From Ampelocalamus luodianensis (lineage: Eukaryota > Streptophyta > Magnoliopsida > Poales > Poaceae), in NCBI GenBank assembly GCA_036346255.1, contig CM070633.1, forward strand, positions 2,604,001 to 2,668,000: a stretch of DNA of 64,000 nt, in the 5' to 3' direction. The first letter of the stretch is position 1; each line of letters begins with the position of its first letter. A model generated the notes under the pieces. It was not told where the DNA came from. It searched no databases and was given only the letters and a program-made list of their open reading frames with translations. Positions 1 through 12,047 of the stretch are shown piece by piece. Position numbers and translations under genes: made by a program.

Positions 1-679
1 CAAACAATGTTGTAGCATGCGGTACTATCAAGCCCTAGGGGCGATCGCGTAACAAACAAGAACATTAAAAATACCGAAGTTGATGGGTGTTTTCCTTTGG
101 AAATGATTAAAAACTAGTAGGATGTCCGTGCGTTGCAATGGAATCTCAAAAGAGAGTGATACATATCAGCAGACGGGACTATAAACCGCATAATTTATAT
201 TATTTTTCTTTCACACACACATATAAACAGAAACAATAACTCCGCCTATAAAATATACAGAAACTCGTATATAATCTATGTCTGGAACTTAAAACAAAAG
301 GCATTTATAACCCCTGTACCGAGAAAGAATTCGTAAAATACCTCTCGAGCACCCAATCTTCAAACAATGATTAATCAAGTTGGAGATCCAAAATAACCAA
401 AACATCGCCTACGCTTATAACAGGATCAAAAGAATAAGAAAGATTCCATAAATGCCGAAATTACTATGTAAATATATTTGTAAATACCATCTCTTGCATC
501 ATCCTTCTCCTTTTGTAACACATTTGCAGGGCGCTTGAATTCTCAAACAATCATCCACCAACTTTGCATAAGGAAGACTGCTCTCCTCCGGCAAGCATGC
601 TATAATTAAGTTATTCGTCGAGCACCCAATCTCCTCTGGTTTGAGGTGATAACAAGAAACCTCCTTATAATAATCAAAC
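1..679. other. No recognisable gene
   Basis: AT-rich sequence with no gene that I can identify. A 60-codon open stretch on the minus strand (681-499) has protein-like composition but no family I know, and it has no clear splice context. It may be an exon remnant. Confidence 0.4.
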
Positions 680-857
680 AATGTATCAATCTCTGAAATT
701 TAAATTAGATGTGACAAAAATGTTAATTAATCAATCAATCAATCTACCCAATCCCAATGTAGATGTGCAAATTAGCATGCCAAATATGAGTTGGTCATAT
801 GGATTAATTAATTAATTAACATTTTGTCACATCTAATTTAAATTTCTGATACAGATA
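680..857. mobile_element. MITE with ~35-bp terminal inverted repeats
   Basis: The left arm (GTATCA then GAAATTTAAATTAGATGTG, continuing into TTAATTAAT) recurs as its reverse complement at the right end (CACATCTAATTTAAATTTC then TGATAC). The two arms enclose about 90 bp of unrelated AT-rich sequence, so the whole could fold as a hairpin. There is no coding capacity. The family is not assigned because the target duplication is unclear. Confidence 0.75.
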
Positions 858-1194
858 AACTTTTGAATTTCTCACCATTTCGAATCTATTTGCGTAATTT
901 TATGAAATGTTTTAGGTTATATTCAAAGACAAAACTCCCACCAAAGATGTGCACTTGTAGAAATGAAAAAAAGGATGTCATAGAAACATACAATGGGGAT
1001 ATCATCAAATAGTGGGATGACAACATCATTAGCTCCAGTTGGCAGAAAAGGTCTTGCTCCACCTTGTGATAACTCACGAAACAATGATATGTATACGATT
1101 GTAGTCACCAAGGTCCCGAATCTCGGTCTTTGTACTGCAGTTTGTGTTTTAAGGAATTATAGAATGTCATGTATGGCATTTTAAGCCAACACAT

Positions 1195-2628
1195 TAAGTC
1201 GTCATCGCATGAAGTCGGTTACGATCACCGGACGACTATGTCCAATCCATCCTCGCAAGAAGGTTACCTTCAACGCCCATGACTTGAACAAGACCATCGC
1301 ATAGCCCACCCACACCCTTTCTCTCGAGCACCTTTATGCACCGCATGTAAGAAGTATGATCTCGCAATTCTCACATTCGGTTCCCATTTCCATCCCACTT
1401 GATATTGGAGCCATTTGTGCATCCGACCAAATTGTTCCATCCATTGCTTGAGTCATCGCCTGTTTCTACGATTATCCTCGACAAATGTCCCTTTGTTGCA
1501 ACCCTACGCACCGCATCAGCTGCTCCCATTAAGGCATTCCTAGATTTCGGAAGAAGTTCAAAGAACCCCAGGATTTATCTTTCTTTGAAGGTTTTACTTT
1601 GACCTCGTCCTCCGTAGGTTGCTCTGGCATGTTGGTGTCTCTAGCCGAGCCGACTCAACTTTGCCGTCCATACCAATTACTTTCAGCAACTCCCTTGTAC
1701 GAGCATCCCTATAGCAAGTAGTTCAAGAGAATTGGTAGGTTAAAGCAATTCTTGGGCAAAGAAGCGGTAATCTACATTTCATATTTATGTTTCAAGGCAT
1801 ACAGAGAGCAAATGTTATGCTCGTCCACATACCAAACTTTCACTGGAATGATCGGCAAGCATGTATTTCACATCAGAGGCAGGGAGAGAGCATATGTTAC
1901 CAACTGTGCAATGGTTCCTGAGGTCAATGTATGCTCTCTCAACCAACAAAGCATCCATGTGTCTCTCTTCAGGTGATAGTAAAAGGGACTTGGCAATGGC
2001 ATCGTAAGGACATGCCTTTATGACCCCGCCCTCGGAGCGCGACCATATCTCACCTGTTAGATTCAAACAGAGCATACAATTTTGTCACAACGCTTTACAT
2101 TTGTAACTCACATGCAATGGTCAAATCTTAATCTGCAAATCTAACAACAGAAATGCATTGGCTTTGCAAGATCATAGATGACATGCTCACCATATGAAGT
2201 CAAGACCATGGAGAGCACGGACGTCCGGCCGTGTGCCTGCCACCTGACGCGTCGAGGTCCATGTGCCATGATCAGATCCTCTCGTCCTTGTCCCCGTCCA
2301 GTAGCCGGCTTGTTCGCCCACGATGACGCAGAGCGCGGCGGCCGCACGCCCTCGCGGACGTGGTGCTCTCGTCGCCGCGGTGTGAGCTCGCGCCCACCCG
2401 ACGAACACCTCGCCGAGCGCCCAAATCCCGATCCCGACTCGGCCCCGGCGAGCCGCCGTGCCGTGGCTCGGCGGCTAGTGTGCGGAGGAAGGAGCCCACC
2501 TACGTCTCGCGGAGCGGGTGTGGCCGCACCTCGAGCGAGGGCGGGTAGGCCGGGTGCATGGCCGCGCGGAGCGGTACGCGGAAGATGCCCTTGCCTCCGC
2601 CAGCCCCGTCGATGCTGCTGTGCCGCAT
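1195..2628 (-). pseudogene. Decayed WD40-type inositol polyphosphate 5-phosphatase fragment (FRA3/5PTase13-like)
   Basis: Plant type-II inositol polyphosphate 5-phosphatases carry N-terminal WD40 repeats before the catalytic domain. Minus-strand pieces match that N-terminal half in order. A start is at 2628. A GC-rich first exon follows and ends near 2187 at a G|GTGAGC donor. A second exon (2055 to about 1828) contains GGVIKACPYDAIAKSL, SPEERHMDALLVERAYIDLR and SDVKYMLADHS. A third piece (from about 1715) reads DARTRELLKVIGMDGKVES, then NALMGAADAVRRVATKG, then GCTNGSNIKWDGNGNR and a VQVMGVEGNLLA-like blade. The pieces lie in different frames with in-frame stops, and the whole phosphatase domain is absent. 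I infer a truncated, frameshifted pseudogene; single-base assembly errors may add to the damage. The assignment rests on remembered family motifs, without a database search. Confidence 0.6.
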
Positions 2629-2689
2629 CTACCTCGCGACTGCCATCCCTCGCCCTTCGTCACGAGTGACGCCATCACCACCGCGTGTT

Positions 2690-4079
2690 ATTCGTCGTTG
2701 CATTCCACGCGTCCCGGAGCTGGCCTCTCACGACTTCACCAATGGAGGCAGCGGCCCTACTCCTGTACGCTAATTGCGGAGATAGGAAGGAGGAGACCCG
2801 CGGCCTTGCCTTACAAAGGTCGGCTTCAAGAGAGCAATTCAATCGCGGCAGCGGTGAATAAGGAGGAGGGGGAGGATGGAATGGCGTGAATCAGAAGAGG
2901 AGGCGATGGTAAGAGGGTACTGGGGAGAGGTTTAAGATTCATAGATTCTGCTTAAGGAAGAGGAAACATCGGGAAGTTTGCTCCCTTGCTATCGTGGCCT
3001 TGCATAGTGGGAGAAGTTGGGGAGGACGCGAACCGGAAAACCGCTGAGGCCATGGCTGTTTGCCAGCAGCCCCACTGTGGGCACTCGCTTTTCTGCTAGA
3101 GGGAGCGCGGGCGATGGGGGACGATCGGGGTAAACTCCGAATTATAGGAGTTAAGATAAGAAGATGCAGTACAGATTGTCGGCATGCGTGTGCTGTTGCC
3201 TGTTTTCCTTCGAAAAATATGCGTGCACTGTTTATGGGCTGGCCTTTCGCTCCGCCGACCCAGGCTGCAAACGAACTCTAGCCCACAGGCATTGCGCAGT
3301 TCTGGAGACCAAACAACAGAACAGGCAGGTGAGGTGAAGCGAGGTGAGGCCCGAAGAAACACAAGCAGATAGGCAGAAAAGATAGCAAAAGCCCACCCCA
3401 TCCACGCCCGTGTGGGCGCGGCCCGGCCGGTGTCCCGAGCGAGCGCATTCAGCCGCGAGCCGCGAGGCCCAGTACTTCCCAGCTAACCGCACGACATTTC
3501 CCCCCGCCCACGATCAAAGCGCCCAAGCAACCTTGCTCCCTCGGTCGCACGACGCGCGCGAGCGGGCCCAGACGCTGCCGACCTAATAAGCACCGTGACA
3601 CGATTTTTTCGAAATTAACACCGTTATTTTATTTAACCGAACTAACAAGCCAAATCAGCTAAATACAATTTTATTTAAAATAAACTTATTTTAATATTTA
3701 ATCAATTAACAAATATAATTAGAACAACTTTAAATCAAGCCAACAAACTCCACTAACAAGCTTTCTTTCCAGCCCGCCCACACACAGCTGGCCGCGGTCC
3801 ATCCGGTCCAGGCACGGAGACCCCAACGCCGCTCGACCAAGATGTGCCGCCTGCTCTTGGTCCTGGACACGGGCACACCCTACCGTCACTAGTGTTTTCC
3901 TCTTCACAAAATACAAACTTACAGTGGTGACTCGGTGACCTGCGGATGCTGGTTTGCTTGTGCTTGGCGGCTAGTGGACAGCGAGCATCTTTCTGTGGAT
4001 CACGGTATCACTTTTAACAAGGACGAAATGGAGATGTCCTTTCTGCCCGCGGTTCCATTTCTCTTTTGTTCTTTAGGAC
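2690..4079. other. Intergenic, no gene recognised
   Basis: A GC-rich half (2,690-3,590) changes to AT-rich sequence near 3,600. Short open frames exist on both strands, but none has a recognisable family, splice pattern or sustained codon structure. Confidence 0.5.
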
Positions 4080-4640
4080 ACTAGCTCAGTAGTTCACCGC
4101 CCGTGTGGCTATTAACGAATTTTTGGTTGATAAGGTCACTTTTACAATCGTATTTACAGTAATGACCGGCTTCAGCGAGTATTTACAAAAATAGCGGGCG
4201 GCGCGGCGGCCACCCGCGCCCGCCGGCAAGAAGCGACGCAGAGCCGTGGCGCAGCTCACCGCGCCCGCCACCGCCCACACCACCTCCCGCGATCGCTCTC
4301 GCGCCCGCCACCTCACCGCCCCTGCCACGTCGGCCGAACCCCCTGCTTCCGGGCGCAGGCTCACCCTGCGCCCACCCCCACGTGCCGCTCGGCCGAAAAA
4401 AGAAAAACACTATTGCGGGGGAGCGTTGCCACCCCGCTTCCCCGCAATAGTGCCCCTAGGTTAGCCGGCTAGGTAGGGTTAAGTTAGGTTTAGGGTTAGG
4501 TTAGGTTTAGTAATTAGGCCATGATAATTAGATAATTAGTTAGAGTCTGAAATTTAAAGGAATTTTAAAATATAGCAAATGAGTTCTAAAAATTATGATT
4601 TTTTTGTGTAGCATGCTGACACCGTGTACTTATTTGTGTA
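4080..4640 (-). repeat. Inverted copy of the GC-rich module found in D1/D2 (MULE-like terminal region)
   Basis: The sequence from GGCTATTAACGAATTTTTGG through ATGACCGGCTTCAGCG, the GC-rich core and the GGTTTAGGGTTAGG-type stretch to AAATGAGTTCTAAAAATTA is the diverged reverse complement of 13,745-14,455 (D1) and 22,920-23,665 (D2). A MULE zinc-knuckle coding remnant lies just inside it. The opposite orientation relative to D1 is what a terminal inverted repeat pair would give. Confidence 0.6.
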
Positions 4641-4752
4641 AATTCTTCGTAATTTTATCCATTCATAATTGTTATCGCTACTTCGTATAAATTGTTATCC
4701 GTGTACTCGCTTGTTTCGGAGATTAAGGTTTCATAATTTCATGTGACTTGAA

Positions 4753-4956
4753 ATGTATTTGAGATTTGCCGGACTTGGAATGTATTTGAAGAGAATAGGG
4801 CGACGGCAGACGCGGCGCTTCCAGAATGACATGGATGCTAGTCAACGTACCAGTATTAGCCGCACAATCAAGTGCAGGATATGCAAGACCCCTCGGCACT
4901 CAATAAAGGATTGTCCCAATAGACCTAGCTCGTCCGGTCGTTATTCAGTGTCGTAA
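4753..4956 (+). pseudogene. C-terminal zinc-knuckle remnant of a Mutator-like transposase
   Basis: A 67-codon open frame ends in CRICKTPRHSIKDCPNRPSS, the CX2CX4HX4C zinc knuckle that closes many grass MULE/FAR1-type transposases. The transposase core (DDE and MULE domains) is not present upstream. This is a remnant of an element end and is not expected to be functional. It lies beside the inverted GC-rich module at 4,080-4,640. Confidence 0.6.
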
Positions 4957-5130
4957 TTTCAAGTTTTTCTGTCTTGCTTGTTATGTCTCGATATTTGGAT
5001 TTTAGGTTTTGGATATTAGGATTTCATGGTTCCAAATATGCTATACTTTCCCTTACTTGGAATGTATAAGAAAGGCTAAATTGCAAGTCCATTGGAGATG
5101 TCGATATGCAATGCACGCGACGCATCCATT

Positions 5131-5206
5131 AAGCAATCCACTCGATAAAAGGCAACAACAATGACATGAAGCAATCCACTCGATAAAAGGCAACCACAAT
5201 GACGCA
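5131..5206. repeat. Two-copy tandem repeat (~43 bp)
   Basis: The unit containing AAGCAATCCACTCGATAAAA then GGCAAC occurs twice in direct succession. Confidence 0.8.
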
Positions 5207-5313
5207 TCAACTATTAAGATACATGGTTCACGAGATTGAACATAATTGCGTAAATAAGGGGACGAGTACGGAGGTACAAGCTTCTCTGGTCGTGCCTAAT
5301 GGTAGATGGTGTC

Positions 5314-5911
5314 TCACGCTACCCACATAGAGTGTTGTTCACGGGGCCGCCTCAGACATGGGTTGTCGTCGTTGTAGTGGCACGCACATATGCAGCTAGG
5401 GTTCGCGCAGCAGCATGTGGGATCATAGGAACTTCCTATGTTTACGACCTCCTCGTTGCCCCTCTCACGCTGCATCTGTTGGCGGAGGTCATCGTTTTCC
5501 TCGTTAAGATCGTCAATCCGTGCCTCCAACTCAAAGATTCGGTTGCACAATCTATCCATGTACATCGCAACATGTCGTTCATGGGGAGGATCGATCCAGC
5601 GAACAAAGTCGCATTTCACCATCTGCTAAAAAGGAGGGTTAACAAGGATGCTCTATTAGCAGTAACGTAAAGGAAACAACTTACTAATTGTACCCGAGAG
5701 TGTGGGCATCGGAAGAAACGTCGTCCGCCATCGAAAGGGCCGTCCAAGACCTGCACGACAGCATCCTCCCTGTGTCCGCATTTCGGCCATACCAGTTGAG
5801 CACGCTTGTTCGGCATCAACGGGTAGTTAGGCCCAAAGTCCTCCCTCCTTTGAAGGGGAAGGTCTTGCTTTGGCAACCCGGTTGGAATGGTCCCATTGCT
5901 TCATCTGCCAT
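5314..5911 (-). pseudogene. GRF-type zinc-finger, mobile-element-associated gene remnant
   Basis: Read on the minus strand from an ATG at 5911, the N-terminus MADEAMGP leads, after a one-base frameshift, into LPKQDLPLQRREDFGPNYPL. A GRF-type zinc finger follows (PKCGHREDAVVQ, GRRFFRCPHSR, about 5,810-5,700). After an intron-like gap, a second piece (5622-5314) encodes an acidic coiled-coil segment (DRLCNRIFELEARIDDLNEE) and a Cys-rich tail. This two-part layout is common in grass transposon-carried genes. Function is unknown. The frameshift near 5,890 makes the copy non-coding as written. Confidence 0.6.
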
Positions 5912-6035
5912 GGTATGTTACTGCAAGACGGAGAAGGTTTTTCTTCCTACAGTTTAGAGGGTCGAGTGGTCCTACTTTCGTCGCGTGGGGCATGCATTTT
6001 ATAGCCCGCGGGGTGAGGCTTGTAGATGACGAGAC

Positions 6036-6227
6036 CAGACGTGACAGCTCCCTGCAAAGTAAGACGTGACAACACTCTGCCTCCTCAGCTTTTCAGATCG
6101 AAAAGACAAGACTCTGCAAAGTAGGACATGACATCTCCCTGCAAAGTAAGACGTGACAACACTCTGCCTCCTCAGCTTTTCAGACCGAAAAGACAAGACT
6201 CTCCAAAGCAAGACGTGACAGCTCTGT
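6036..6227. repeat. Tandem repeat, ~85-90 bp unit, about 2.2 copies
   Basis: The unit CTCCCTGCAAAGTAAGACGT then GACAACACTCTGCCTCCTCA then GCTTTTCAGA.CGAAAAGACA repeats twice plus a partial copy. The CTGCCTCCTCAGCTTTT segment recurs near 21,985, which links this debris to the 21-22 kb region. Confidence 0.85.
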
Positions 6228-8550
6228 AACATCCCAAGTACACACATAACAACCAAAATACGTGTACAAATATAGTAAAATAAAATCGCATAACACGCGA
6301 TACTACACGGCTCACTCGTCTGAGTCACTACTCTCGCTGCTGCGTCGCATTCGCGTCGCGCCTTGTTTTGCGCCGAGCATGACTCGTGGAGTACGCCCAC
6401 CGGTCCGAGAGCGCATGTCGGTGCGTAGGGGGTGCGAGACCGTTGAGGTGGAGGTGGACCCGATGGTGACTCGAGCAAGGCTCGGTAGGAGTACATGTCG
6501 CCGTGATCACCATGCCGACTGGGACAACTCGAGGAATTCATCCACAACGAGGCTATTAAACCACTGGGGTGCGATGCCCGCAACTCGTTGCGCGGATGAA
6601 GTCAAGCCTTCGACGACGGGGTTCCGCGCACCGAGGAGCTCGCTTGAATGCATTTGGGGCACCGTGCACCGAGGAGCTCGCCCGAACGTCTTGTGGGGCA
6701 CCAACCCGAGGAGCTCGGCCGAACATCTTGTGGGGCACCGAACCCGGAGGAGCTCTAGCCTGAGTACACTAGAAACCCTGGCTGCTATTGATCGTTCCCT
6801 AGCGTCGTGTACTGCTCCCTCACACGAGCTGGGAGGCCCGTATCCTCGTCATCAGTCGACGTGAACTGGTCGTCCCCCCCACGGGCAACTGAAGGCTGCA
6901 AGACGGAACGATGTTAGTACAAGTAAGCACTCTGGACGTAAAGTAACAACCTCGTACCTCCCGGATGTGCACTGCAGATAACTAAGGCAGAGCGCCAGTC
7001 TGTATACCGCGTCCGGATGACAGAAGTGATTCATCCCGACGAACCTACCGCGAGAGAACGGCATGATGTTAGCGACACGTATGGCATAAACCAAAAAACA
7101 GAACGTAAATTTGAACATAGCGACTTACCCCCGCAGCGACCTGTCCCGCGGATGACCGACGGGAAACGCTACGACGCCTGTCGGACTCGCTAGGTCGTGC
7201 TGAAGACCTAGCGGGTGAGCACGCCCCCCCCCCCCACTTCGAGCCCGATGCACAGGGTGTCGTCCCTCGAACGACCGCAACTCAAGTTCTTTACTATTTT
7301 CTTCATCTCCGCCGAGATGTGCTTCAAAACTTTTTTATACGCCGCTGGGATTCTATCGGGCTATCGAGGCGCCGTCCGATATGCTCGGACGCAAGCACCC
7401 GCTCCAACCGCAAATGACATACGTAATGAGTTCATTAACAAAAGGTACGAATGTCGCCATGAAACTACGAACCGCAGGTCGTAAGTGTCATGGCGGCCGT
7501 CAAGTCGGGAAGCGATGTGATGGTCGTGCGCGGCGCGGAGGCTCTCCTCGTGGTGCGTCGGGCCGTGTCACCTCCTCTCGGCGCTTCGGAGGAGGAATGG
7601 TCAGTCTTGCGCGCGTTTGTGGCACGTACCACTCCATATACGCACCATACGACTCATGGTCGTACGAACGCTGCTCATGCCAGATATCCACGTGCGTCGT
7701 GTTCATCCATGTCATAGTCCACTTCTCCTGCTGATTTGCCAGTCCCGAATCTGCCCACCCCACCTCGTTTGCCTGCATTTCCGGAAAGATTAATGTTAGA
7801 AAAGAAGATGTAAGGAGTGCGAATATTACTCGGATGAAGTTTGACTCACAGGTGTACGGCTCGCTCCAGAGCTCGCCGTCCGGGGCACGGATCGCATGCA
7901 CAAATCGTCGCATTACGCGCCACGCGAAGGCTCCACCATATGTGAGAACACCGGTGGCGTGTCGTTCTACACGCGAAGACGCCCCTGGATGCATTGCACG
8001 GACGGCCCGCGCGGCGCTACCTCGAGCAGAAATCGGATGCCATACACACCGATGATGTCGCCTCGTAACGATCGAACTCGTTGTGGTACAACGAGTAGCA
8101 CTCATCGGTCTTGCGCCGCCCGGGGCAGACGGGCGCGAGCCCACCGTAAGCCCATGGTGGGCGCTTCACGCGTCATGTGGGGTCCGACTAAAGGGCACGG
8201 TGCACCGATTTTCTATGGTCGGCCGTCAATAGGAAGTGCTCCCAACTCCACACCGCAGGAGCACGAGCGACGGCCAGGTTGGTAGCAGTGATACCGCGCG
8301 CGGCGCCACACAACCCCGGTATGTGGCGCAGCGACGGCCGATCCTTAGCTATCTTGAGGCATCGGCCCAGTCCCCGCGTCAACCAAAGACTCGGCGATGG
8401 GGATGAAGCTGGGGTTCAAAACATCCCCCTTTGAGGTTGGAAACATGACCCAACCAAAGAGTTGTAGAACGTAAGCAACGAGGTACGCCCTAACGACTCG
8501 TTAGTGCACCCTCCGGCATTTCTTGAACCGCCACCAAGTCCGGACGCCAC
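6228..8550 (-). other. GC-rich mobile-element debris, coding remnants unresolved
   Basis: Long open stretches occur on both strands because the DNA is GC-rich. On the minus strand, short protein-like pieces switch frame repeatedly (for example VDEFLELSQSAW at about 6,540, RSRTGGRTPRVMLGAKQG at about 6,400 and RVERHATGVLTYGGAFAWR at about 7,950). That suggests one degraded transposon-borne gene with introns. I cannot assign a family with confidence; plant-mobile-domain elements are one possibility. Confidence 0.4.
6634..6762. repeat. Short tandem repeat (~47 bp unit, ~3 copies)
   Basis: The motif CCGAGGAGCTCG followed by GAAC.TCTTGTGGGGCACC is iterated about three times with small changes. 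Confidence 0.8.
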
Positions 8551-11500
8551 TGAAAAATAATTCAAGGCATTTTTGTGAATTTTTCTAGAATTTGTGGACG
8601 CTATTTGCTATTTTCTAAAAATCAATTTGATTTATTGATTTTTTAAATCCGAAAATCAAGAAAAACTGTTCGGCCTCCGCACCTTGTGAACAGTAACTAT
8701 GTACAGTACACTATGAACAGTAAAATATGGTGTTCGGACCGTCCGGACAATTTCTTTTTATTTTTATTTTTTTTCCTCGCTGAATATCTATTTAACTTTG
8801 AAAATTCATATCTAATTCATTTCAACTCCAAATCAAGTGAAACCAGTTTTGATATTTTTCATTTTAAATTAATTTTATTTTAAAATAGGTTTCAAACTTG
8901 TTTAGTGCATATAAAATATAGTTTTGAAAATTGATCCTTAAACCGAATTGTTTTCACACTACTAAATGCTTTTAATTTGGAAAATTCATATAAAATGTTT
9001 CTGAACTCCAAATGAGTTGAACCAAATTATTTTGGTCCTATAATTTTATTCTCTATTTTATCCTTCAAACATCTCGACCGAACTCAGCGATGCAAAGTAA
9101 CATTCCTGTTCATTTGATGAGTTCATCCGAGATGGGTTGATCATATTCACCTATTTAAAATCTGAGCCTCAATTCAAATCCTTGTTCTAAATATATTTGA
9201 TTTATTGCTAAATCTTTATTCCAAAAATAATAAAATAATAATATATATATATATATTAAAAAAATCAAACTTCCCGTTGGTCACCCATCCCAACTCTGCC
9301 ACAAGCCCAGCACACTTAACTTTTAAAAAGTTCCCAAATGCACTACCACCTTTCCTTCCTTCTTTCTTTGATTCTAACCTCTCTCTCATTCTTTTATTCC
9401 TTCCTTTCATTCCCTTTCTTCTCCACAGAACGTGCAGCACGCACAGACCGCCATTAGAGCCACACACAAGCTTTGAATCGGTCAAGATTTTCTCCACGAT
9501 TCCTTCCAAATCTCGGGCATTCAAACCACCTCATCTAAACTCCCATTCCACCCACCTCCCCTCTTTCTTGCGCACGAATTGCTTCGCTTCGCAACGCCGC
9601 CACGCTCACCACGCACGCCGATCCTCCACGGCCCACCTCCACTCTATATAAGAGAGCCCCGGTGCCTCTCATCTCCTCATTCATCCCCGAAAATCTTAGT
9701 TCCTCCTCCTTTATCCTCTCCACAATCGGTTTTTCCATCGTAGGACTAACGCCGCTCATCGGCCATTTGCGTCACCTACGGTGGAGCCCCGCCACCATCG
9801 ACCACACCATCGGCAAGCCACGCGACGTTTCGTGGTGCCCTCGCTTCGCCGGAACTCGCCGAGCATCGCCGCCACCGTGAGACCGCGCGCCGCCGCAAAT
9901 CACCGGTCACCGTCACGACCGCCACCTCCTATGGCCTCCTGCAAGGTGAGCAATCCATTTTTGTCGTCGCCGTCACCTCTTCCCTTCCTTTGGCGGCGCT
10001 GCCATCCTTTCTTTTACTTCCATGCGTGTTGTTCGTTGAGGAAGACAATGAACAAGGCTCAATTATCTAGTCATGGCTTCAACTTTGTACATACACATTT
10101 TAATCCTTTCAAAATTTGTTCTCTTTCATAAAAACTCCGAATCCATTGATTCTTCCTCCTAAATTCATCTAAATTCATCTACTATTTTTAGTATTTATTT
10201 TGTAATTTTTAGATTTTATTTAATATCCATTAATTATTCGGCCATTTTGCCCGCTGTCGCTTTCTCTCGCCATCGCCAATCTTGCGCTGCTTTCCCCAAC
10301 CAAGGTGAGCGCGCGCCCCCATGGTTCCTCCCACTTTCGCCACGCACTCACCCGCTAACTCCTCTCCGCTTGCCCTAACGACGATGTCAACCCGGTCGTC
10401 TCTCTCGCGCCCGCCACTATCCGATGTCTCCCGCCGAACTGCTCTGCGGCGTTGGGTTCGCTCGACATGTTCTACATCGCACATCCTCACCATGTCCATA
10501 AAACTCTTTCCTTGATCCCATGCAATCCGAAATACAATTTCTAGTGAATAGTATTTTCGGAATTCTATCATTTCATGTGATTTTCAACCTTCCTAATTTC
10601 GTTTCTCCTCATACGAACTCCGATTCAGTCGATTCAACTTCCTATATTCATATAAAATCAATACTTTCCTCCCAGTATTTATTTTGGATTTTATTTGGAT
10701 TTTATTTGAATATTATTTGAATTTGGATCGTTTACAGATAGATTTTGACGATTTGACGGACTGGATTTGACGCCGCTTAAGAACAACATCTAAGCAAGCA
10801 AGGCAAGTTACATTCTTGATCATATTGCACCTATTATTTAAAATTATTTAAATTTGTTTCAAATTATTATCGCATGCTTATTTATACTCAAGAACTTAAA
10901 CTGTTTTAAATTTATAGCTATGCCTAAATTCCTTTGTATGGCCAATTTTGATATCGAATCAAACATATTGTCACCCTAGATTAAAAAACTAGTTGATACA
11001 ATAGTATGGACTAGAATCATTTGGAAAATATTGTGCTTAGTCATGCTTATAGATCACATATGTTTCATTTGGGAATTTTCACCAAAAGTTAAATGTTGTT
11101 TAAATTGTACCTTGGCATTGGTGTGTCATGGGAGTTTTACAACCGCTTGAAAATAAAATAAAATGATGGTTTGGACTTGGGCGAAATGGTTGTCCGGTGG
11201 GTGCAGGGTTTATGCACGCTCAACCGGTAGGTTGAGGCCCGTGGTTCTCCGTTAGTTGTCGCCGATCAATTAAGGACCGGTCTTCGAGCCGCATCTTGCT
11301 AAGCCATATCGACTACCACATGTCCCTGTATGGGCAGGACCTGGCCGATTAATTTGCAAAGTTCCATCATGGTCGCTCCCGTGATGCGTGGGTGGTCTTT
11401 CATGACCTTTGTTAGTCCCACTTGGCGCAAGAGGCTCGAACCTCGCGGACGGGTAGTCCAAAGGGGTGAAACCTTAGCGAGGAGGACTATGGTGGAATGG

Positions 11501-12047
11501 CGACAAAGGCCTTGACACGCATTCTCAGACCGCTTACCTAAGGTAGTGAGCGGTGGTATCGACGGATGCCAAACAACTAGAGAATTCGTGTCTTGTGGGT
11601 AAAGTTGTACAACCTCTGCAGAGTGTCAAACTATTCGAATAGCCGTGTCCACGGTCATGGACATGCTGGCAAAGCCACTCAAAGTTAGACTTCAATTTCA
11701 AAATATTTTTGTAAAACAGTTTGACATGGATGGGTATCCATGAGAAAAGTTATGGGTTGAAGCCCCGGGTTGGTGCCCGTGTTTATGTTGGTGTTAGGTT
11801 GGTGCCTGCACTATTGTTATCAATTCAAGATCAATTTTAGATTTTATAAAACTTGAGCTTTTGAACTTAGTATGGTATTTAACGTCAAATGTTGTTTTTG
11901 CACAAATAACCCTATAAGCCTTTCTATTATTACATCCATTTATGCATGTCATTTTGTTAATTGATTTGTAACTTGCGAGCACGGAAGTTGTGCTCATTCT
12001 GCTTAATGCAAACAAATTTCAGAGGAGAAGGACTTCACTGTGTGTGG
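8551..12047 (+). mobile_element. Ty3/gypsy long LTR, copy 1 (both ends truncated)
   Basis: Nearly co-linear with 17,921-21,139 (copy 3), and its last part is co-linear with 15,189-16,527 (copy 2). It begins abruptly at TGAAAAATAATTCAAGG and stops after CTTCACTGTGTGTGG. It therefore lacks the first ~335 bp of the LTR, present in copy 3, and the last ~250 bp, present in copy 2. It holds a promoter-like TATA box. Open frames inside (for example 9,205-9,651 and 9,662-9,880) are LTR sequence and are not counted as genes. Confidence 0.8.
9645..9652 (+). promoter_or_regulatory. LTR TATA box
   Basis: TATATAAG followed by AGAGCCCC. It is conserved in copy 3 at 19,043-19,050, about 1.46 kb from the LTR 5' end, and probably marks the U3/R boundary. 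Confidence 0.6.

Noticed and set aside
6225..6240. TGTAACATCCCAAGT as another LTR start
   Set aside because: Only the first dozen bases match the gypsy LTR start. The following sequence is unrelated, and no polypurine tract precedes it.
9205..9880. Open frames of 72-148 codons inside the LTR
   Set aside because: LTR sequence around a TATA box. The same frames are broken by indels in copy 3.
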